Part shown: piece by piece, positions 50,471 through 62,247 of the stretch
Numbering within the stretch: the stretch's first letter is position 1
Layout: the number at the start of each line of letters is the position of its first letter
DNA from: Rhynchopus euleeides
Lineage: Eukaryota; Euglenozoa; Diplonemea; Diplonemida; Diplonemidae
Direction: 5' to 3'
NCBI GenBank assembly: GCA_963210315.1
Contig: OY723273.1
Location: 2,232,001 to 2,296,000, forward strand
DNA: 64,000 bases
Made by a program: the position numbers and the translations under genes
Notes under the pieces: generated by a model
What the model was told of the DNA's origin: nothing
What the model saw: only the letters and a program-made list of their open reading frames with translations
Databases searched by the model: none

Positions 50471-53400
50471 TCAAAAATATCAAAAAAAAACATGAGAGCG
50501 TCCCCGCGCCCCAACCCGCAGAATCCAGCCCTGGGCTGCAACGCTGTGTTGCGGAAGTTTTTAAAGCTCCAGAAGTGGGGGGGGTGGGGGGGAGTGCATG
50601 AACCGCCGTGAATCTGTTGACACACATTTTAAAGAAGCGAAACCGATTTTTTTTGTTGTGAATCATTTTACTTTATCTTTTGCAAAGTTACGAGCGCAGC
50701 AGAGGGAGGTGGGGGGGCCGCAAAAGTAACTTAAGAAACTCGTAGGACCTTGCAGCTTTTATGTAGGGGATTATAACACCCTGAGTTGCCACTTTCACAG
50801 GGGCCCTCAGGACAGCCTTGAGGGCACAAATTGTGCGCGCAAACGAAAAGTGGTTAGGGACTGTTTCAAAACAGTTTTTTGGGAGGGTGTTTCTGCCACA
50901 AAAAGCGAAAGGTCTGCGAATCTCTTTTCCATCCTTTTTTTTGTTTGAACGAACCCTTTTTTTCCCTTCTTCTGAACTTCTATTTTTGCCATCCTTTTTT
51001 TTTCATTTGGAAGAACAATACATTCCTCCCGAATATCCTGTGTCACGTGGGAAGTGAACACGGCACAGCCGGCTTGGTCAGTTTCCATGCGGCGCTCCTC
51101 GTGACTGGGGGCTCACTCTGCTCAGCACAGTTAGAGCGAGCAAGTTCCTGTCCCCCGTTCCCCGCATCGGTGGCACACCTCGGCCACCCTCGGTCCTTCA
51201 GAATGGCCTGCGCGATGCTGCCGATACCACCACCTCCCAAGTGCGACGGCTCAAAAAACATAAAAAGGGCGTGTGTTTTTGTGTGTACCGGCACCCCCCC
51301 CCCTCTGGCTAACAGGGCTGGGTGGTGGGGCGGTCCGGGCGACAGCCCCGCTGCACCCCCCACTGAACCCCCCCCCCCCCTGCCGGAGGGGGTTCCAGTG
51401 CTTTTTGTTGGTGTTGTGGGACGCAGTTCAATTGGGGTAGCCACCCCCCCCCCCCCCCCCCACCCCGCCCTATTCCCCCGCTTGTTGTGTGCGAGAGTCC
51501 TGGAAGTGATTTGTTTTCATTCCGGCCTGCGCAGTGGGTTCAGGGTTCAGGGTTCAGGGGGGAGGGGGAGGGGGCTGCACCGGGGGGGGGAAGGGGGGAG
51601 GGGGCATTCATCGAAAAGCCAGTGTTTCCTCATACAGCACCACATCGATCAACAGAGAGATAAGAGGTATAACTCGCACTGGCAAATGAAATACTGAGCC
51701 CAGATCATACAGACCCCCCCCTCCCTCCCCCTCCCCACGAATTAACTTGGAACACAGCTGGCACCCCCTCTCCAGGGGGGGGGGGGGACAGTATGAGACA
51801 GGAAGAGGACAAGAAAAATATCGTCCAAAATCGTTGTTCAAACCTTCGCCTCCCCCCGACCCTTCTTGCTGGTGGCGTGGTGTTCTCTCAGAATCACCTA
51901 GCCCTAGCCACACAGGGCCTGTATCCTTCTTCCCTTCCCTGAGGTGGTGTCGGTGGAAGGGGGTGGGTGGAGGAGGAGGAGGAGTCCCACCAAGCAACGC
52001 CATCACACACAAAAACTCACACGCCCCCGGCGTGTTTTAACTGACCCCGTCCCATCCCATACGTTCCCCCGAGTACTCATCTTCTTTTCATCCCTTTGTC
52101 TTTGATCGCCCTGTCTCCCCCCCCCCTCTCCCAGCGGGACCACCCCCATGTCATTTATTTCAGGTTAGGTAGTCTGCTTCATTCCGCCCCCCCCCCCCCC
52201 CCCGCACATTTCACCCCCTCCCCCCCACCCCCAGACATCTGCTGCTGCTGAAGTGAAGATGTCCGTGCGTTTGCGATATTATTTGCTCTTCTCGATCTCC
52301 GCACACCACGGAAACTCCCCGCTCCTCCCCCCCTCCCGAATAGGACGGCATGCCATAGGATTCGTCTCTCACTGCCCGCTGCACCGCATGGTCGCACAAA
52401 ACGACCATCCCTGCTTTATCCTCTATCCGAGCCGCCGAGACGGCTTAACCCCAGCGGCTGCGACTGCAATGTATCGCGCGAGGGGTTGAAAAGGCTGAAT
52501 GGTGGGTGGGGGGGGGGGGTGTGGTGGGATGCGTGGCGTGGGCTGAAAATATATCCCACGGTGGCACCCGAAGTCCGCACGCGGTGCTATTGAGTTCCTT
52601 CGGTTTGTGGGTTCATCAGAAGCAGCGCCGTGGTGCTAGTCTTTTTGTGACAATAGTTTGCCTGCCGCACCCAACATGAAGTGAACGTGCTGTGAGCAGC
52701 GCGCAACAGACTCGCCTCCCGGGCCTGTTTGTGGCGCCACATCTCTCTCAATACAATACAATTACTTGCCACAGCAATAAGGTTCTGCTGCATGTGAGGG
52801 TCCTGCGAGGGTCCCTCCCCGATACGCCCCGATACGTAAACTCTATTATGGTTTGATGCGTGTTTCGCTTTATGGCATTTCCGAAGCGCCATAAATGCGC
52901 ATATCTCGCACAGCACTGTATGTGCACATTGCAATAATAAGGGCCATGCGAGGGTGGGCTAACAATACAAACGTCGGGATGGGTATGAAGTTAAAAAAAG
53001 TGATGAGGGGGGGGTGGGTTCTGTACAGCAAATGCACCCACGTTTCTATCCAACACGGGAAAAAAAGCTGTCACACAGGGCGCGCGATGCCTGGCCCTGT
53101 CACCGAATCAAGAACACCGCTGTGATCCAACTCCGCAGCGCACATCGTGGGAAGAGAAGGGGAGGGGGGGGGACAGGCCACTTCTTCCAAAAAGGGGAAA
53201 AATATTGGACACGTTTTTCGTTCTTCTTCTGTTTTTATCTTATTTTGTATTATCCCCCCCCCCCCCGCCACCCCCGGAACGCGTCAAGTATCAGACACAG
53301 CAAACTCGGGTCGAGCTCCCTCCCTTGTCTGGAGATCACCGTGATTTGAATGGTATTCGGCGTTCTCGCCTTGTTTGCTTTGGGTTGTTCCTTTGGGAGC

Positions 53401-53564
53401 AGGTGTCGAAGGGGAAGTGTGGCGTGCATGCTGGGGTCTGCATCCAAAAGGGAAGCGGCAAGCGGAGGTGCAGACTGGTCAGGTGCTGGGAGACGTGCCT
53501 TTGCTTTCACTCTCGACAATCAAAAAGCCCCCCCCCCCCCCTCAGACTCGGGGGGGGGCAGGGC
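50471..53564. other. Low-complexity intergenic DNA
   Basis: Many long C or G runs (51361-51372, 51444-51462, 51776-51787, 52187-52203, 52510-52520, 53256-53266), a GTTCAGG triple repeat near 51538-51558 and short poly-T tracts. Overlapping frames on both strands are Pro/Gly/Ser-rich translation of these tracts. I support no gene here. Confidence 0.55.
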
Positions 53565-54664
53565 TGTAAATAAGGTTTGGGGGTCAGGAGTCGGGAGTCG
53601 GGAGTCGGTTATTTACAGTCACCTAAGGTACCTGGGGTGGGGGGCTGGGGGGGACAGGCGGTCTCAAACCCTACTCAATCCTGCACTCATCCTGTAGTAC
53701 GGCCACCTCTGCCGTGGAGAGTCCCATGGACCCTCCAGCAGTCGCCCACCATTCGGTCAGGGCGGACTGACTCGGCGCTTGCGGGGTCTTCCCGCGTGCG
53801 AGGTGGTCCGCGAAGAAGCACGCGACGCACAGCGCCATGTTGGCTGTCCCAGCCAACCCCCCACTTCGCCCGCAGCGCCCCACACGCTGCGAGCACCTCA
53901 CTCACGGCAGCAGTATTTGGCTGCATAGCTCTCAGTATTTCCCGTGCATGCAGCGCATGCATCCACAAATTTTGTGGATGCATCCACACACAGCCTGGAG
54001 CTCCGAAGCCCTGCATGCAGGCCTGCCTGCAGTGGATGAATGCCTGTATGCCAAATCAAAAATCCATTTTTTGACATTTTCGGGCATCCCTGGATGCCGT
54101 GGATGCATGCATGGATGCATCCACACCATCCACGGCCCCACTGAGAGCTATGTTGGCTGTGAGTCAAACACTACTGCCTCTACCTGAGGCATGTTGTGTC
54201 GCAACAGTTGCGTCACATGTGTGACGTATCTGTGTGGAGTGTGTGTGGTTGTGCACGTGTGCGCTGCGGTATGCTCAACCACCTGATGGGGGCGGAACAC
54301 AACTCTTCTTGGGAGCTGCCAGGATCTGGCAAAAGGGGCGGGAAAGGGGCGCCGTATTCACAGCAGTGGTTTGGCAATGAACTCACCCCAGTTCAGAGAC
54401 CGGTAATGAAGAAGATGACTGGGAGGCACACACCATGTCCCACCCAGCGGGACCCCCACACCCCCACCCACCCATCGGGACCCCCCCTCCTCGGGTGTTC
54501 CAAAAACCCTTTCTTTTGAATATTTGGAGTCTGTGCGGATCGCAGTGGGGTCATTTTGGCCATGGGGTGCCTAATACCGCACATTCCCTAAGGGAAGCAA
54601 GGCAACCCTCCCAATCCCAAAAAATCCGGCGCGAGTCGGGAGTCGGGAGTCGGCCTTATTTACA
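53565..54664. mobile_element. Putative 1.1 kb TIR element
   Basis: TGTAAATAAGG at 53565-53575 is mirrored as CCTTATTTACA at 54654-54664, and triple GAGTCGG words lie just inside both ends in the same direction. No clear duplication, so this is tentative. The 229-bp MITE below is nested in it, and 54510-54570 repeats the centre of the palindromic element at 33730-34343. Confidence 0.35.
53924..54152. mobile_element. 229-bp MITE with 7-bp duplication
   Basis: Perfect 13-bp ends CATAGCTCTCAGT and complement, flanked by TTGGCTG (53917-53923, 54153-54159). The interior has many GGATGCATCCAC-type palindromes. No coding capacity. Confidence 0.7.
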
Positions 54665-56661
54665 CCCCCGGGGGGGGGGAACAGAAAACCGAGGCCCTCA
54701 CAGATAGGGCATCGCCCGACTGACCGAGGTGCAACAAATCTCGCTCGCCTCTGTTGGCTAGAGGCACTGCCAACAGAGACGGTTTGAAGAAGGCCTGAAG
54801 CAAAATGCCTTTAGCTGCACTGTGTTCCCGATCTCGCTGGTTGTGGTAACTTGTGTCGCTATTTCATATGGCAGTGGCACAAACGAAAAAAACGACGTGT
54901 GTGAGGTGGTTTATTTGTGCCTGTGCCCTGCTGTGATTGTTGCGGCAAAAAAGTATATGCCTTTTGGGGGGTCTTCGCTACGGGGTGATCGCCAGTGCAT
55001 TTTAGTGCATTTCCTGTTGAATTAGGTGAAAACTGACGACTGGCTGAAGAAGGATAACGACCAGCGAAGACCCCCTATATTTTTAAAAAAAACCTTCATG
55101 GATTCTGTTGAACGCACCACCGCCCCCACCCCCACTCCCCCTCCAGGAATATTGTGCGTGACTTTTCCCCCGACTATCCCCGCCACTCCTTCGTCTGGAC
55201 CTGTTGACGTAGGTCACCCTGCTACCAGACAGCTCCTCGGCTGGAATGCCATTCACAGCTGTACCCTACCCCCCTGCTTATAGCTCTCTATTGCACCGCG
55301 TGCCAACTGTCCGCGACTCGCTTCCAAGCCTGTGCACCCGTCTTTGGGTGGTTGCGGGAATTCAGGCTTGCGCCGTACGTAATGCCTTGTTCTCCATCTC
55401 CCCAGACGGAGCGACAGCGCCACACGACTTTTCTGCCAAGTCATTCAATGGAGGGTACACCTTCATACACTCAGCACATCGCACATTGCGATACTTGATG
55501 CAGACCGCCGGACGACTGTCTTGAGCGATTTGTTCGGCTGGATTCTGTTTGCCCCAGGTTATTTGCCCCAAGGCAAAAAAAGCTGTCTTCTCCGCATCCC
55601 GATGCGAGCCAGCTTGTCGTACGGAAGCAAAGTCGGTTGCAAAGAATAATGACAGCCAGCTATATGACGAACGTGGCTCTGCTGCCTCTATGTGATTCGC
55701 CCCTGACCCTCCAGCCCCCACCGTGTGACATTTGTGCTGTCTCCCACTCCCTCCCCCCTTTGTGCTATGAGCCCGGAGAAGCGAAAGTGCGCTGCGCTTA
55801 TCCCAACCAAGCAGCCCGAGTGCCACGGTAGAGCGATGACAACCACTGTCACGAAAGTTGCAGCGCCGCAGGAACAACCGGTACGACTGGAGCTTTGGCA
55901 TTGGCACCTTTGAAGGTCATTTTCACAGGGCCTCATCACAGCCTTGAGACAAAAAACGTGAGCTCAACGAAAAGTAGTTCTGGGCTGTGTTCAGTTTCTC
56001 GACAGAGGGTGTTTCTGCCATATAGCGAAAGGTGTACAGTTTCTGCCCCCTCCCGTCACCCCCGCTTCATTGGCGTCTCGCAGTCAATATGACAATTATC
56101 TGCCTTGTCTCCGTTCTTGCTTATTGTCGTGGGATAGAACCGCAAAAGCTTACAAACAACATTGCTGAGGGTTGTTCCCATGACGCTGCCGCACCCTTTT
56201 TGTACTGGCGGAGACGGTGCATCTCTGGGACGGTGGTTTGTGGACAACCGACCCGCTTTGGCTAAGTGAGCTTTTCATTGCGTTGTCATCCCCCATCCCC
56301 ACGCATGTGCATGGCATTTTCTGACCCTTTTTTTGAGCACCACCTCCCTGCCTATGCTTGGTGAGGCTGTCACACGAAGGTAGGGAAGAACTCATCAGAA
56401 TCTGGGGAGCACTGTATTGACTGGCCCCGCTGATGAAAGCACGGTTCTTGGCAGAGTGAAATGGCTGTCATGTCATCCCGCATGAGCTGAACATCCAGCC
56501 ACAGCTGATCACTTTCGAATTTGTTTTGCCATCATCCACAGCGGATCTCTGAGACGTGTCAGGTCCAACTTCGACCCAAGGTTCGATTCGTGCCGCCGAG
56601 GCTTGCCTTGGAGGGGTTCGATATGTCCCTCCACACCCGAATGTTTCTGAATTTGCTGATC
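54665..56661. other. Intergenic DNA, no supported gene
   Basis: Mixed DNA with several overlapping frames up to 181 codons (55362-55907, minus), which lack domains, start context or splice evidence. The phrase around 50790-50900 (GGGCCCTCAGGACAGCCTTG to GGGTGTTTCTGCCA) recurs in diverged form near 55926-56020, so an old repeat family is present at both places. Confidence 0.5.
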
Positions 56662-57107
56662 TGGGGTAATCAGGCTGGGGAAAAAAACAACAAATCACAA
56701 CAAATCACACCCGATCACAACAGATCACAACAAATCACAAGGCAAATGTTGTGATTTGTTGTGATTTTTTGCGATTTGTTGCGGCCAGTTGTGATTTGTT
56801 GTGACTAGGTGTGACGTGGTGTGATTTGTTGTGACCAGTTGTGACGACTTGTGACCCTTTTGTGATGAGTTGTGATGAGGTGTGATCTGTTGTGATCTGT
56901 TGTGATCGCGATCCAAAATTTTAAATTTTTGAAATTTTGGATCGCGATCACAACAGATCACAACAGATCACACCTCATCACAACTCATCACAACTCATCA
57001 CAACTCATCACAACTCATCACAAAAGGGTCACAAGTCGTCACAACTGGTCGCAACAAATCACAACTGGCCACAACAAATCGCAACAAATCGCAACAAATC
57101 ACAACAA
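56662..57107. repeat. Foldback element III (left end and palindrome, right end missing)
   Basis: Starts with TGGGGTAATCAGGCTGGGG and AACAAATCACAAC repeats like composites I and II, then the same palindrome of AATCACAAC units around a GATCGCGATCCAAAATTT core (about 56905-56950). It is cut at 57107 where AT-rich satellite begins. It carries no reverse transcriptase, so it may represent the simple form of the family. Confidence 0.75.
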
Positions 57108-57462
57108 CTATATTACGTATATATAATAATATATATAATACGTAAAACATGTATTTTACTTGCATGCAAGTATTTTACTTGTCATGCAAGTATTATACAT
57201 GTATTTTACTTGTCATGCAAGTATTTTACATGTATAATACTTGCATGACAAGTATTATACATGTAAAATACATGTAAATGCCTGAAATATACATGTAAAA
57301 TACATGTATATCAAGTAAAAATACAAGTATAATAGTTGACATGCAAGTATTATACTTGTATTTTTACTTGATATACATGTATTTTACATGTATATTTCAG
57401 GCATATACATGTATTATACATGTATAATAGTTGACATGCAAGTATTATACATGTACCGTATA
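57108..57462. repeat. AT-rich palindromic satellite
   Basis: Built from a small set of self-complementary words (TACATGTA, TTGCATGCAAG, TTGTCATGCAAG) joined by AAATA or ATTTT. The same words make up 59133-59240, 60045-60165, 62265-62385 and 63199-64000. Confidence 0.85.
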
Positions 57463-57782
57463 CGTAAATATTTTGGAACGTAAATATTATGGAACGTAAA
57501 TATTTTGGAACGCTGGTGGGTTGGCGTTCCAGATTTTTTTCGTTCCATAATATTTACAGGGCTTTCTGCGACTCGGGGACTTGGACCAGGTGATCGGACG
57601 GCATACAGAGTCCCTGACGGGACCTACTCGTGCACTTTTCGCGCGATTCCTGACGCAAGCCGTCCTCACCACCGAGTCCCCAACTGGCCCTGTAAATATT
57701 ATGGAACGTAAATATTATGGAACGGACCGGCCAAAAATGGGCCCGTTCCATAATATTTACGTTCCATAATATTTACGTATAC
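57463..57782 (-). mobile_element. GTAAATATTATGGAACG-type TIR element, copy beta
   Basis: Inverted relative to copies alpha (39603) and gamma (58803), with the same centre and the same GTAAATATTATGGAACG end arrays. Both sides abut satellite or another element. Confidence 0.75.
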
Positions 57783-57784
57783 TA

Positions 57785-58785
57785 ATGGTGCCCCTGACGA
57801 CCCCATATTGCGTAGTTTGTGCGTAGTGAAAAGGGGGGGGGGGTCTCATTTTTTGATTTACTCAGCCATTCTCTGTCTCTATGCCGGGACCCCAAACTCA
57901 AGGAGTTCTTGCTGTTCCGGGGTCAGTGAGGGTGCAGGCGCTTCAGGTGCTGCAGGTGCTGCAGGTTCTTCAGGTGCTGCAGCGCTGGCAGCCTTCGGTG
58001 CGGGTTTCGACGCAGTCTTTGCAGGTCTCTTTGGGGGTGCCCTTTGGCGCGGTGCCTGCTTCAGCTCGTCGGGTGGAAGCATCAACGCATCATTAAGCGG
58101 TGCCTGCTTCAGCTCCTCCGGGTGGAAGCGTCAACGCATCATTAAGGAAGAAGGAAGCACAGTTGCTACGCTTTTTTGCAGCTGCAGGAAACGACACCAT
58201 ACCCAACAACAATCCCCAGACCGTCGAGGGAGAGTGGGCGCCTGGATCCCGTGACACAGATCTCTAGTGCCGTTGTGATCCCCTCGGATAACGTCTCCTG
58301 GACGTTGTCAGCGGAGGTTGCCTGTGTGGCGGTGACCTCCGTATACCCCGCGGGATCCAGTGCCAGTAGCGCCTTCTTCAGCTTTTCGTCGACCCCTCGG
58401 CTGACGCTCTCCTTGATGTCAAGGGCCACCTTCAGGGTGGCACCTCGCAGCGCCCTGAAGGCTGTGATCGTATCATCATTCACAATCTCGAGGGTGTTCT
58501 ACGCGGCTCCTGGAACTCACTTCCTTCTCAGGTGTTTCTGGGCATGGGGCAACCTTGCCCAGGTGTTTCTGGAGTCCCGCCCCACATGTCGTGCGTTCTT
58601 TCGTACGGTGTATAGTGAGTTCTGGCAATAATTTTTTGCTCGGTCAGCGCAGTGCATCCAGTCCTGTCTCAGTAGCCACACAGAAAGGGGGACCAAAAAA
58701 ACTGGGGGGGGACCAAAAAGCGAGACCCCCCCCCCAGATTGCGTAGTTTGTGCGTAGTGAAAAAGGGGTAAATCAGGGGCACCAT
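57785..58785. mobile_element. TIR element with captured gene fragment
   Basis: Ends ATGGTGCCCCTGA (57785-57797) and complement (58773-58785). Inside, a direct repeat of 26 bases beginning ATTGCGTAGTTTGTGCGTAG stands at 57807-57832 and 58738-58763, and directly within it G and C runs with TCTC/GAGA form a second inverted pair. The layout is one element inside another, the inner one carrying the gene fragment on the minus strand. Confidence 0.6.
57879..58495 (-). pseudogene. Captured host-gene fragment, two exons
   Basis: Minus strand. A first block (58495 to about 58255) reads as good protein (IVNDDTITAFRALRGATLKV and on, helical, Lys/Glu/Ala-rich). A strong acceptor TTTCCTGCAG lies at about 58180-58189. 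A second block ends in a Pro/Ala-rich stretch and LLEFGVPA-stop at 57879. A 49/50-bp tandem duplication (58030-58145 region) adds one base and shifts the frame between the blocks. The splice-like structure suggests capture of genomic DNA rather than mRNA. The parent gene is not recognised. Confidence 0.5.
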
Positions 58786-58802
58786 ATACGGTATAATACA
58801 TG

Positions 58803-59131
58803 TACCGTATACGTAAATATTATGGAACGTAAATATTATGGAACGGGCCCATTTTTGGCCGGTCCGTTCCATAATATTTACGTTCCAAAATATTTACAGG
58901 GCCAGTTCGGGACTCGGTGGTGAGGACGGCTTGCGTCAGGAATCGCGCGAAAAGTGCACGAGTAGGTCCCGTCAGGGACTCTGTACGCCGTCCGATCACC
59001 TGGTCCAAGTCCCCGAGTCGCAGAAAGCCCTGTAAATATTATGGAACGAAAAAAATCTGGAACGCCAACCCACCAGCGTTCCAAAATATTTACGTTCCAT
59101 AATATTTACGTTCCAAAATATTTACGTATAC
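58803..59131 (+). mobile_element. GTAAATATTATGGAACG-type TIR element, copy gamma
   Basis: Same direction as copy alpha at 39603, with full TACCGTATACGTAAATATT ends on both sides. The centre differs from the others by only a few bases. Confidence 0.75.
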
Positions 59132-59132
59132 G

Positions 59133-60184
59133 GTACATGTAAATGCATGAAATATACATGTAAAATACATGTATATCAAGTAAAAATACATGTATAATAG
59201 TTGACATGCAAGTATTATACATGTATTTTTACTTGATATACCGTAAACGGAAATATTGTGGACCGTAATAAAGGTGAACCGTACTATAGGTGGACCGTAA
59301 AAAAGATGGAACAAATGGGATTTTTCCGGAACTTGGAACATTTTTACGGTCCACCTATTTTACGGTTGGGATCGTGGACTTGGCGGTTTTTTTACGAGTT
59401 CCTTCGCGACGAAGTCGCGAAGGAACCAAGGAAATCGTACGACTGAAGCTGCAGGATTAACACCACAGGGCCTCAGCACAGAGTGTGCGCTCACCATCGT
59501 CCGGGAACTGTTCTCCCACAGTTACTGCAGGGTGTACTACACTAAAGGAGTACGATTTCCCTGAATTTTCCGGGCACTGATTCACGAATTTACATCTGGA
59601 GGGAGCCCGGTGGTCTCAGCTTCTGTCTGCGCGCCCTGCCGTACTGTGGCTGCTTTTGTGGGCTCGTGCAGCAGGTTCTACTTTTACTTCTACCGGAATG
59701 CTCCTTGCATGGTACTACACTTCTCGAGGTGTGGTGGTGGGTGAGTCTCGAGGTGAGTGGTGGTGATCGTGCCTTTTCCACACGCAGGGAGGACTTGCTT
59801 CTCTTGCTGGTGTTGGTTGCGGTGGTGGAGGGAGGGTCCAAAGCTGGGAGGTCGGGAGGCCTACGTGTGGGTGTCTGCGGCGTGGAGGCCGCAGTCCGCG
59901 CCCCGCAACCCACCAGCCCGCGGGCGAAAAACGCATTGTCTTTTCCATATGCAGTCCCAATAAATAGTGGACCGTAAAAAAGATGGAACGTTTGGCCTTT
60001 TTTTGGGAACTTGGAACATTTTTACGGTCCACCCTTTTTCCGTTTACGGTACATGTATTTTACATGTATATTTTAGGCATATACATGTATTATACATGTA
60101 TAATAGTTGACATGCAAGTATTATACATGTATAATACATGTAAAAATCGGTATTTTTACATGTAAAATTTACAAGATCCCACCG
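59133..60184 (+). repeat. Left arm of a 1.05 kb inverted repeat
   Basis: Mirrors 62248-63300 with only scattered differences. From outside in: AT-rich palindromic satellite, an element with ends ACCGTAAACGGAAA (59238-60050), satellite again, and TTTACAAGATCCCACCGTG at the loop edge. The internal element has repeated GGACCGTAAAAAAGATGG words near both ends and a GC-rich centre (59590-59930) with an Arg/Ser/Pro-rich frame on the minus strand. Confidence 0.85.
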
Positions 60185-62247
60185 TGCACCCCTCCCTTCC
60201 AGTCTCTCACGAGAACTGATTGCTTCCTGACTATTGCGCACGAGGAAGGCAGCATCTGAGAAGGCCCGTCTGTAAATAACGGGAATGTACGGCGCGAGAA
60301 GCGGGTCTGACGGCGTCAACGCCTTGCTTCACCGCTGCTCCCTCGGGGATTCCTCCAGGGAATTCCGGAATTTTGGGACAGCCCGAATATCTGAGCGATG
60401 TGTGATCGATCTGTGAGCCCCTTCGGCTTGGCGGGCCTTCGGGAAGGGGGGGAACGCGAGCGAGAGGCACAACAAAATAAAGCCTGTACCACAACTCCTT
60501 TTTCACACCGTTTTTGGAGTAAATTATGGTTTCGCCATCTGCGACGGTGTGAGTGTTTTATTTGATTTTTTTCAGCAGCAGAGTCGGAGTGAATGTCAGT
60601 GTTTTCTGCATTCCCTGCAGTGAGGTGATGTACATATATTGTGCACCCAACGGTCTCAGCAAACATGGTCAGCATTGGCATCAACTTCGACTGAAGACAA
60701 CTCGATGCCGTGCTTTGCCAACTGCCCCGCACGGGACCTGCCCAGCAACACGAACTCAACATGAGCCCCAATTATACTTGACGATCACTGATCAGATCAA
60801 GAAAACACTGGTGACAACGACGCTGCTTTGTTTACAGGGGATGCCAACGCCCCCACTGCACCCCCCCCCACCCCCCTGCAGGCGTAGTGGCTCCAAAAAG
60901 GACTCACGTTGCTGGAGGGTGGAGGAAAGCCTTTTGTCTTTCCTTCACTTTCGATCATCATACCCACCCCCTCCCCTGCAGGCACCCCTATTGTGAACAC
61001 GTCAAAAAAGCACCCCCCCCCCACGCCCCCCACCCGTTTGAGGGTCAATGAGATGCCAGCCACCGCTGGGAGGTGTGGCATCTACCATTTCACCCTTGTC
61101 TGTGTGACACTGTCCCCCGGCCCCCTCGCACCCCACACCCACACCCACCTCCGTTTTTTTTCTTGCACTTCTTGCAGGGCATTAGTTTGACCTTCCCGAC
61201 GGAGCCTGAAACCTGGTTACCCTGGTTATGACCCACCAAATATTTTCGCCCGGGCGCTTCGCGCCCGAGCGCCTCCTGCGCCGTTGTGACCGCGGCGTGC
61301 TATTATCTGTCTCCCCACCCCCAGGTTATGTATAGTCTCTACTTCCCCCGGGTTTGTAAGAGGTGTCAGACACAGCACACAATTCGCGCTGGTGCCAGGA
61401 GGATAACCCATCTACACGCGTGGAGTTGCGCCCCGGGTTTCCCACCACCCATGGTGTTGCACCAGTCAGTGGCGAAGGACACGACGCGGTTCCAGAATCT
61501 GTCCCCAGGGATTCTGTCTGCTCCAGCAGAATGCTGCAGATGTTGGCCGCATTCCGGCTGTTGCAGTCTTACGGCACGTTACGGGTCGATCACACACGAA
61601 TCCGGGTCGCATGCTGGCTCACCTTCGTCGTGGCCTGGGTTTCGTCGGTGAGGGACGGCGCAGAAGGGGGCTGTACAATCTTGGCCTGCATTACTGCCGC
61701 CGAATGACAGATGCAGGTCGTGTCGTACTATTGCTGCTTGGTGGGGCTAGCGCAGCAGGTTACTTGGTCAGGGAAACCCCCGGTTCCGAGCCAGATTTTT
61801 GACTTTTTTTTATTTTTTGAAATAACCAGGTTTCTCCAAATCCTGGTTATCATAACCGGATAACCAGCCCAAACTAATGCCCTGACTTCTTGGCATTTGC
61901 AAAAGTCAGCCGGATGGCAGGCGAGGGCCCTATGTCGATCCGTCGCAAACAGGAGCCCTTTATCTTGCCGTGGTTTGTTGCGCCCAGGTGGAGGGAAACC
62001 CTGGTGTCGTGCGCCGCACTAAACGACAAGATCCTGGGGCCGTTCCGCCCCTCTGTGGCGTATCTTTCAACAACATCATACGGCAGGCTTTGTGCGGTGC
62101 CTGCACATTTTTACCACGCGTCGTTGGTATTATTTTTAGCCGGTTGCACAAACCAAAACAAAGAAAACCCGGCAAATCCTCTTTTTTTTTTGGCGGCGCA
62201 CTACAGGGAAAAAAACGTGCCATGCGCCTGTTTTGCAAGTTCCCCCC
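60185..62247. other. Loop between the inverted-repeat arms
   Basis: About 2.06 kb of mixed DNA with C runs. Apart from the hAT-like element at 61175-61884, I see overlapping frames but no gene I can support. Confidence 0.5.
61175..61884. mobile_element. hAT-like element, 710 bp
   Basis: Perfect 15-bp ends CAGGGCATTAGTTTG and complement, flanked by an exact 8-bp duplication ACTTCTTG (61167-61174, 61885-61892). Subterminal CCTGGTTA words repeat near both ends, and a GC-rich hairpin (GGGCGCTTCGCGCCC) lies at 61253-61267, as in the nested hAT element at 45582. No transposase frame. Confidence 0.9.

Noticed and set aside
59598..59930. Gene in the inverted-repeat arms (Arg/Ser/Pro-rich minus frame, Leu/Val-rich plus frame)
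   Set aside because: Both strands are open because of composition and no family is recognised; kept only as content of the arm.
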